Assembly (NCBI RefSeq): GCF_019049325.1 | Contig: NZ_JAGMUO010000014.1 | Location: forward strand, 1-64,000 | From: Streptomyces sp. AC512_CC834 | GTDB lineage: Bacteria; Actinomycetota; Actinomycetes; Streptomycetales; Streptomycetaceae | Reading direction: 5' to 3' | DNA: 64,000 nucleotides | Shown here: one piece after another, positions 59,113-64,000 of the stretch | How positions within the stretch are numbered: the first letter of the stretch is position 1 | Layout of the letters: each line of letters begins with the position of its first letter | Notes under the pieces: model-generated | Seen by the model: the letters and a program-made list of their open reading frames with translations, nothing else | What the model was told of the DNA's origin: nothing | The model's database searches: none | Translations under genes and position numbers: made by a program

Positions 59113-59583
59113 ATGGCACCGAACATCGCGACGAACACCCGTGTCTCCCTCGACGAGTTGCTGGACTTCGTACGCCCCCGGCACCGGGCGATCCTGCTGA
59201 CCCGGCGGGCCGACGGCAGCCCCCAGGGATCGCCGCTGACCTGCGGCGTCGACGACTCCGGCCGGATCGTCCTCTCCACCTACCCCGAGCGGGCCAAGAC
59301 GCGCAACGCGCGCCGCGACCCGCGGGTCAGCCTCATCGTGCTCAGCGACGAGTGGAACGGCCCCTGGGTCCAGCTCGACGGCACGGCCGAGGTCATCGAC
59401 TCCCCCGACTCCGTGGAGCCGCTCGTGGAGTACTTCCGCAACATCTCCGGCGAGCACCCGGACTGGGACGAGTACCGGCAGGCCATGATCAAGCAGGGCA
59501 AGTCCATCGTCCGGGTGACACCCGAGAAGTGGGGGCCGGTGGCGACCGGCGGCTTCCCGGCGCACCTGACGACGGACGACTGA
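59113..59583 (+). CDS. PPOX-class F420-dependent oxidoreductase-like protein
   Basis: A 156-residue split-barrel flavoprotein: LDFVRPRHRAILLTRRADGSPQGSPLTCGVDDSGRIVLSTYPERAKTRNARRDPRVSLIVL, GPWVQLDGTAEVID, and IVRVTPEKWGPVA. This pattern is typical of actinobacterial F420- or FMN-binding PPOX proteins. It starts 4 bases after the STAS gene and is co-transcribed. It ends 7 bases before the convergent TetR gene. Confidence 0.9.
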   Translation: MAPNIATNTRVSLDELLDFVRPRHRAILLTRRADGSPQGSPLTCGVDDSGRIVLSTYPERAKTRNARRDPRVSLIVLSDEWNGPWVQLDGTAEVIDSPDSVEPLVEYFRNISGEHPDWDEYRQAMIKQGKSIVRVTPEKWGPVATGGFPAHLTTDD

Positions 59584-59590
59584 GGCCGGG

Positions 59591-60349
59591 TCAGCCCCGT
59601 TCGACCATCGCCTCGATGCCCGCCACGAGCAGGTCGAGGGCGAACTCGAAGTCCCGGTCCAGCATCTCCGCGACGGTGTCGCCGCCGCGGGCCGCCATGA
59701 TCTCCCGGGCGTCCTCGATGACGCCCCCGGTGTCCGGCACCTCGGTCACCGCGTTCATCGAGTCCTGGAAGTACTCGTCCGCGCTCAGGCCGGTGTCCGC
59801 CACCCGGGCGAGGAAGCGGCCCTCGATCGTGCCGTAGCCGTGGACGAACTGGAAGACGGCGGCGATGGCGCCGGTCACGCGGTGCGCGGGCAACCCGCTG
59901 CGGCGTACGACGCTCTGCACCGACCGGGAGAAGGCCAGCGCGTTGGGCCCGATGTTGAGGTAGGTGCCGGCCAGCCGGGACAGCCAGAGGTGGCGCACCA
60001 GCAGCGCTCGGTTCTCCCGGGCCAGCGCGCGCAGTTGCCCGCGCCAGTCCTGGCCGGCCTCCGGGTCGGGGTGGCCGAGCTCGCCGAACACGGCGTCCAG
60101 GGCGAGTTCGAGCAGCTCGTCCTTGGTGTCGACGTACCAGTACACGGACATCGCGGTGACGTTCAGCTCGGCGGCCAGGCGGCGCATGGAGAACCCGGCC
60201 AGGCCCTCGGCGTCCAGCAGGCCGACGGTGGCCTCGGTGATCCGCTCCCGGTCGAGACCGGACGGCTGCCCGCCGCGCCGCCGACTGCGTCGCCCCTCAC
60301 CCGCCAGCCAGACACTCGCCCGGGGGCCCTGCCGCCCTGCCTTCGCCAT
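59591..60349 (-). CDS. TetR/AcrR family regulator
   Basis: A 252-residue protein with a 32-residue basic N-terminal extension, then the HTH (LDRERITEATVGLLDAEGLAGFSMRRLAAELNVTAMSVYWYVDTKDELLELALD) and a TetR_C domain. GAGGTAGG precedes the ATG. It lies 142 bases downstream of the glycosyltransferase gene on the same strand; its target is not evident. Confidence 0.93.
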   Translation of the reverse strand: MAKAGRQGPRASVWLAGEGRRSRRRGGQPSGLDRERITEATVGLLDAEGLAGFSMRRLAAELNVTAMSVYWYVDTKDELLELALDAVFGELGHPDPEAGQDWRGQLRALARENRALLVRHLWLSRLAGTYLNIGPNALAFSRSVQSVVRRSGLPAHRVTGAIAAVFQFVHGYGTIEGRFLARVADTGLSADEYFQDSMNAVTEVPDTGGVIEDAREIMAARGGDTVAEMLDRDFEFALDLLVAGIEAMVERG

Positions 60350-60491
60350 GCGCGCCTACCTCGCTCTCACCATCACCGGTCATGCTAGGCGCCCCGAAAG
60401 GGGCGCGGGGCGTGACACCGTGCGGCTCCGCCGTGCGGGCGCGACCAGCCACAACGAGCCAGTCGCGCCGTCGCGCCCTGCTCCGTCCGGG

Positions 60492-62792
60492 TCAGCTCGT
60501 CGGCTGGGTGAGGTCGTAGAAGGTGGCCGAACCGACGGTCACCTCCTTGTAGTTGTCCTCGACCCAGGAGGTGATCTGCGACGAGGTGCCGGAGTCGCCG
60601 CCCATGCCGCCGCCTCCCGTACCGCCGCCGATGAAGTAGTGGATCCTGCCGTCCGCCACGTACTTCTTGAACTGGGCCAGGGTCGGCGACGGGTCCGTGC
60701 CGTTGAAGCCGCCGATCGCCATCACCGGGTCACCGGTGCTGAGCTGGTAGCTCGCGGCGTTCTGGGAGCCGATCGCGGCGGCGACCCAGGTGTAGTCCTC
60801 GGCGTCGGCCTCCAGCAGCTTCTTGGCCTCGGCGTCGACCTGGGCGCCGTTGAGGAGACCGCCCATGCCGCCACCGCCCATGCCTCCGCCGGCACCCATG
60901 CGGCCGCCTTCACCGGTCGTGCCGTTCGTGCCGTTCTGGCCGTTCTGGCCGTTCTGCGGTGCCTGGCCGTTCGGGGCCGACTGGCCGTTCTGACCAGGGG
61001 CGCCGCCAGGGAAACCGCCGGTGCCGGGCGCGCCCTGGCCCTGACCTTGCCCCTGACCCTGGCCCTGACCCTGACCAGGTGCGTTCCCGCCGCCCGGGAA
61101 GCCGCCGCCTCCGGGGCCACCGCCTCGGCCGCCGCCGCCCGGGCCGCCCATCATGCTCGCGCCGGACGGACCGGCCGTGACGATGGAGCCGCTGTGCCCC
61201 TCACGCACGGTGCTCAGCGTGTACGCGGTGGGCGCGGCCAGGGACGCCACGAGGCCGAGACCCGCCGCCGCGAGGGCGGTCCGCCGCCCCAGCCGGCCGG
61301 CGAAGACGAGCCCGAGCGCGGCGGCCAGACCGCCGACCAGGACCAGCCACTTCAGCCAGGGCAGGTAGTCGGGCGTACGGCCCAGCAGCACGTACCCCCA
61401 GGCCGCGCTCGCCGTGACGGCGGCGGCGAGGGCGAGCGAGACCCAGATCCGCTCGCGCCGTTCCCACAACGCCGCGGCGCCCATGCCGATGACGGCCGCC
61501 AGATAGGGCGCGAGCGCGACCGTGTAGTACTGGTGGAAGATGCCGGCCATGTAGCTGAAGACGGCCGTGGTCATCAGCAGCGAACCGCCCCAGACCAGGA
61601 GGGACGCGCGGGTGGCGTCCGTACGGCCGCCGCGCCGCATGGCGACGAGCCCCGCGACGAGCAGGATCAGGGCGGCCGGGAGCAGCCAGGAGATCTGGCC
61701 GCCGATCTCGGAGTTGAACATCCGGTCCCAGCCGGTCTCGCCCCACTGCCCGCCGCCACCGCCACCCATGCCGCCACCGCCACCGCCGACGCTGCCGGTC
61801 TCCTCGCCGTTGAGCCGGCCGAGGCCGTTGTAGCCGAAGGTCAGCTCCAGGAAGCTGTTGTTCTGCGAGCCGCCGATGTACGGGCGGGACGACGCCGGCC
61901 ACAGCTCCACGACCGCGACCCACCAGCCGCCGGAGACGACGATCGCGGCGGTCGCCAGCGCCAGTTGGCCCAGTCGCCTCTTCAGTCGGACCGGCGCGCA
62001 GACGCCGTAGACCAGGGCCAGCGGAGGCAGGATCAGGAAGGCCTGGAGGGTCTTCGCCAGGAACGCGCAGCCGATCGCGACGCCCGCCCACACCAGCCAC
62101 TTGGTCCGGCCGTCCTCCAGCGCCCGTACGACGAGGTAGCAGGTGACGGACATCAGCAGCGCAAGGAGCGCGTCCGGGTTGTTGAACCGGAACATCAGCG
62201 CCGCGACCGGCGTGAGCGCCAGGACGGCGCCCGCGATCAACCCGGCGGCGGGGCTGAACCGGCGGCGCACGGCGGCGTACACGACGGCGACCGTCGCGAC
62301 GCCCATCAGCACCTCGGGGACGAGGATCGACCAGGAGGAGAGACCGAAGATCCTGACCGCCAGCGCCATCGGCCACAGCGCGGCCGGGGGCTTGTCGACG
62401 GTGATGGCGTTGCCGGCGTCGAGCGAGCCGAAGAAGAACGCCTTCCAGGACTCGCTGCCCGCCTGCACGGCCGCCGAGTAGAAGGAGTTGGCGTAGCCGG
62501 AGGCGCTCAGGTTGTAGAGGTAGAGCAGGGTGGTGGCCAGCAGCAGGCCGAGGAAGGCCGGGCGCACCCAGCGGGGGTCCTCCGGGCGGCCCCGCCACAG
62601 TCCGCGGAGCCGGAGCCGGGTCTGCCCAGCGGCCTGCCGGGCGGCCTGCCGGTGGGAGGGGTGCGCCGACGAGGCCGGCGTACCCCCGTCCTCGCGGTCG
62701 GCGGGACGCGTGTCGTCCACGTCCCCCGTCCGGTCGTCGTGCGTGTCGTGGGTGTCGTGCGTGTCGTGCGTGTCGTGCGTGTGCGTCGTCAT
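60492..62792 (-). CDS. GT39-type membrane glycosyltransferase with Gly/Gln-rich C-terminal region
   Basis: A 766-residue polytopic protein of the ArnT/dolichyl-phosphate-mannose transferase class. The N-terminus has Thr-His-Asp repeats. The first loop holds GNAITVDKPPAALW (the acidic residue and KPP typical of the family), followed by about 12 membrane helices to roughly residue 520. A Gly-rich and Gly-Gln repeat (about 535-620) follows, with a final extracytoplasmic domain (VDAEAKKLLEADAEDYTWVAAAIGSQNAASYQL ... VEDNYKEVTVGSATFYDL). It probably transfers a sugar from a polyprenyl phosphate. The ATG overlaps the stop of the upstream GT2-GtrA gene. Confidence 0.9.
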   Translation of the reverse strand: MTTHTHDTHDTHDTHDTHDDRTGDVDDTRPADREDGGTPASSAHPSHRQAARQAAGQTRLRLRGLWRGRPEDPRWVRPAFLGLLLATTLLYLYNLSASGYANSFYSAAVQAGSESWKAFFFGSLDAGNAITVDKPPAALWPMALAVRIFGLSSWSILVPEVLMGVATVAVVYAAVRRRFSPAAGLIAGAVLALTPVAALMFRFNNPDALLALLMSVTCYLVVRALEDGRTKWLVWAGVAIGCAFLAKTLQAFLILPPLALVYGVCAPVRLKRRLGQLALATAAIVVSGGWWVAVVELWPASSRPYIGGSQNNSFLELTFGYNGLGRLNGEETGSVGGGGGGMGGGGGGQWGETGWDRMFNSEIGGQISWLLPAALILLVAGLVAMRRGGRTDATRASLLVWGGSLLMTTAVFSYMAGIFHQYYTVALAPYLAAVIGMGAAALWERRERIWVSLALAAAVTASAAWGYVLLGRTPDYLPWLKWLVLVGGLAAALGLVFAGRLGRRTALAAAGLGLVASLAAPTAYTLSTVREGHSGSIVTAGPSGASMMGGPGGGGRGGGPGGGGFPGGGNAPGQGQGQGQGQGQGQGAPGTGGFPGGAPGQNGQSAPNGQAPQNGQNGQNGTNGTTGEGGRMGAGGGMGGGGMGGLLNGAQVDAEAKKLLEADAEDYTWVAAAIGSQNAASYQLSTGDPVMAIGGFNGTDPSPTLAQFKKYVADGRIHYFIGGGTGGGGMGGDSGTSSQITSWVEDNYKEVTVGSATFYDLTQPTS

Positions 62793-64000
62793 CGTCCGTC
62801 CATCGGGTCGGTGTCGGCGGAGCGCACCGGTTGCAGCCGCAGGGTCGCGTCGCTCCAGTGGTGGTAGGGGTCCGGGTGCCGAGGGGCCGGCGCGTCGGTG
62901 ATCAGCGGCACGTCAATCGCGGGCTGCACGTCCCGCTCGGGCTGCAGGTCCCGCTCGGGCGCCGCGTCCGGGAACACCCAGGCGCGGAAGAGCAGGAAGC
63001 GCAGCACGGTGGCCGCGAGGTTGGCGGCGATCAGTACCGCCAGCTCGGTGGAGTGGTCCGGGTCGGCCGTCGCCGCGTTCAGGGCGGCGAGCGAACCGCT
63101 GGTCAGGACGAGACCGATGCCCCAGACGACCAGCCCCTGCGCCTGGTGCCGCACCGCGCCGCCCCGGCCCCGCACCCCGAAGGTGAGCCGCCGGTTGGCG
63201 GCGGTGTTGGCGACCGCCGAGACCAGCAGCGCGAGCGCGTTGGCGAGCTGGGAGCCGGCGAAGAGCCGGAAGCCGCTGTAGAGCAGCAGGTAGAAGAGAG
63301 TGGACAGGACGCCGACGACACAGAAGCCGACGAGTTGCCGGGCCAGCCCCTGCGGTACGTCCTTCAGGTCGCGGTCGCGCGGGTCGTCACCGAAGGGCCG
63401 GGCCAGCCGGTCCAGGGGCAGCGAACCGGTGGCCAGTGCCTTGCCGACCCGCCACACGCCCTTGAGGTCCTCGGTCGCGGTCTTCACGATGTGCACGGTG
63501 GAGTCGGGGTCGTCGACCCAGTCGACCGGCACCTCGTGGATCCGGCACCCGGCGCGCTCGGCGAGCACGAGCATCTCGGTGTCGAAGAACCAGCCGGTGT
63601 CCTCCACCAGCGGCAGCAGCACCCGGGCCACGTCGCGGCGGATCGCCTTGAAGCCGCACTGGGCGTCGGAGAAGCGGGCCTGGAGGGAGCCGCGCAGGAT
63701 GAGGTTGTAGGTGCGGGAGATGAACTCCCGCTTGGCCCCGCGCACCACCCGCGAGCTGCGGGCGAGCCGCGAGCCGATCGCGAGGTCCGAGTGGCCGGAG
63801 ATCAGCGGCGCCACCAGCGGCAGCAGCGCGTTCAGGTCGGTGGACAGGTCCACGTCCATGTAGGCCAGGACCGGGGCGTCCGAGGCCGACCAGACGGCCC
63901 GCAGGGCCCGGCCCCGCCCCTTCTGCTCCAGCCGGACGGACCTGACCCGGTCGAGGTCCGCCGCCAGCCGGGACGCGACGTGCCCGGTGGCGTCCGTGGA
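62789..64000 (-). CDS. GT2-GtrA fusion polyprenyl-phosphate glycosyltransferase (5' end outside the window)
   Basis: At least 404 residues are visible. The C-terminal part of a GT2 domain carries the metal site YMDVDLSTDLNALLPL, GSRLARSSRVVRGAKREFISRTYN, AQCGFKAIRRD and WFFDTEMLVLAERAGCRIHEVPVDWVDD. A four-helix GtrA domain (about LVGFCVVGVLSTLFYLLLYSGFRL to FRAWVFPDA) follows, and a polar tail ends it. It likely makes polyprenyl-phosphate sugar for the adjacent GT39 enzyme. The stop overlaps the GT39 start. Truncated by the right window edge. Confidence 0.92.
   Translation of the reverse strand, partial: STDATGHVASRLAADLDRVRSVRLEQKGRGRALRAVWSASDAPVLAYMDVDLSTDLNALLPLVAPLISGHSDLAIGSRLARSSRVVRGAKREFISRTYNLILRGSLQARFSDAQCGFKAIRRDVARVLLPLVEDTGWFFDTEMLVLAERAGCRIHEVPVDWVDDPDSTVHIVKTATEDLKGVWRVGKALATGSLPLDRLARPFGDDPRDRDLKDVPQGLARQLVGFCVVGVLSTLFYLLLYSGFRLFAGSQLANALALLVSAVANTAANRRLTFGVRGRGGAVRHQAQGLVVWGIGLVLTSGSLAALNAATADPDHSTELAVLIAANLAATVLRFLLFRAWVFPDAAPERDLQPERDVQPAIDVPLITDAPAPRHPDPYHHWSDATLRLQPVRSADTDPMDGR

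Overview
The window is high-GC actinobacterial chromosome and almost certainly Streptomyces. Signs of this are the strong GC bias at third codon positions, frequent GTG starts, overlapping ATGA/GTGA stop-start pairs, tRNA genes mostly without encoded CCA, and marker genes such as bldC, an Lsr2-like nucleoid protein, ANTAR/GAF regulators and the SigF/SigN pair. From memory, the gene order (bldC, valine dehydrogenase, DUF3073, purM, purF ... purSQL, lsrL, tRNA-Gly, purC, purD, dnaX ... upp, tadA, sigF, sigN) follows the S. coelicolor core chromosome around SCO4091 down to the SCO4020s. This was not checked against a database.

Layout: 1-4.5 kb holds bldC, a conserved hypothetical, valine dehydrogenase and a DUF3073 protein. 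4.5-14.3 kb carries purM and purF, a META-domain lipoprotein, a mycothiol-dependent-isomerase-like enzyme, an M23 peptidase with an ArsR-like regulator and palindromic operator, a Uma2-type nuclease, and the overlapping purS-purQ-purL operon. 14.3-19.5 kb has lsrL, three tRNA-Gly genes and, between two near-identical tRNA-Gly(GCC) copies, an ABC exporter with a two-component system. 19.5-28.9 kb has purC, a dimethylformamidase-like protein, a large unknown membrane protein with microsatellite-like coding repeats, purD, dnaX (probably leaderless), the SRP RNA and tRNA-Ser(GGA). Seven purine-synthesis genes (purM, F, L, Q, S, C, D) therefore lie within about 22 kb.

29-43.7 kb is the accessory-looking part. 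It holds a decaying vapBC pair, a TetR/Tet(X)-like monooxygenase pair divergent across a 33-bp palindrome, and a co-directional group of a 220-residue tandem-repeat basic protein, a GNAT acetyltransferase, an ABC ATPase and two ABC-2 permeases. It continues with a CopC-CopD copper protein and a four-gene acylase/GNAT/cupin/SDR operon divergent from a siderophore-interacting reductase across a perfect iron box, and ends with an HhH-GPD glycosylase broken by a one-base frameshift.

43.7-64 kb returns to conserved chromosome: a HdeD-like protein, several small proteins, a LytR_C protein, upp, tadA with its companion, tRNA-Ser(CGA), a Dabb protein, sigF, sigN, a MarR regulator with two operator copies next to a DHA2 exporter fused to carboxypeptidase-regulatory-like domains, a YceI protein carrying the same kind of domain, two ANTAR-GAF regulators, a STAS protein, a PPOX protein, a TetR regulator and two membrane glycosyltransferases, the last cut by the window edge.

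The most promising undescribed systems are the 18-residue repeat protein with its export/acetylation neighbours, and the iron-box-controlled acylase/acyltransferase operon.
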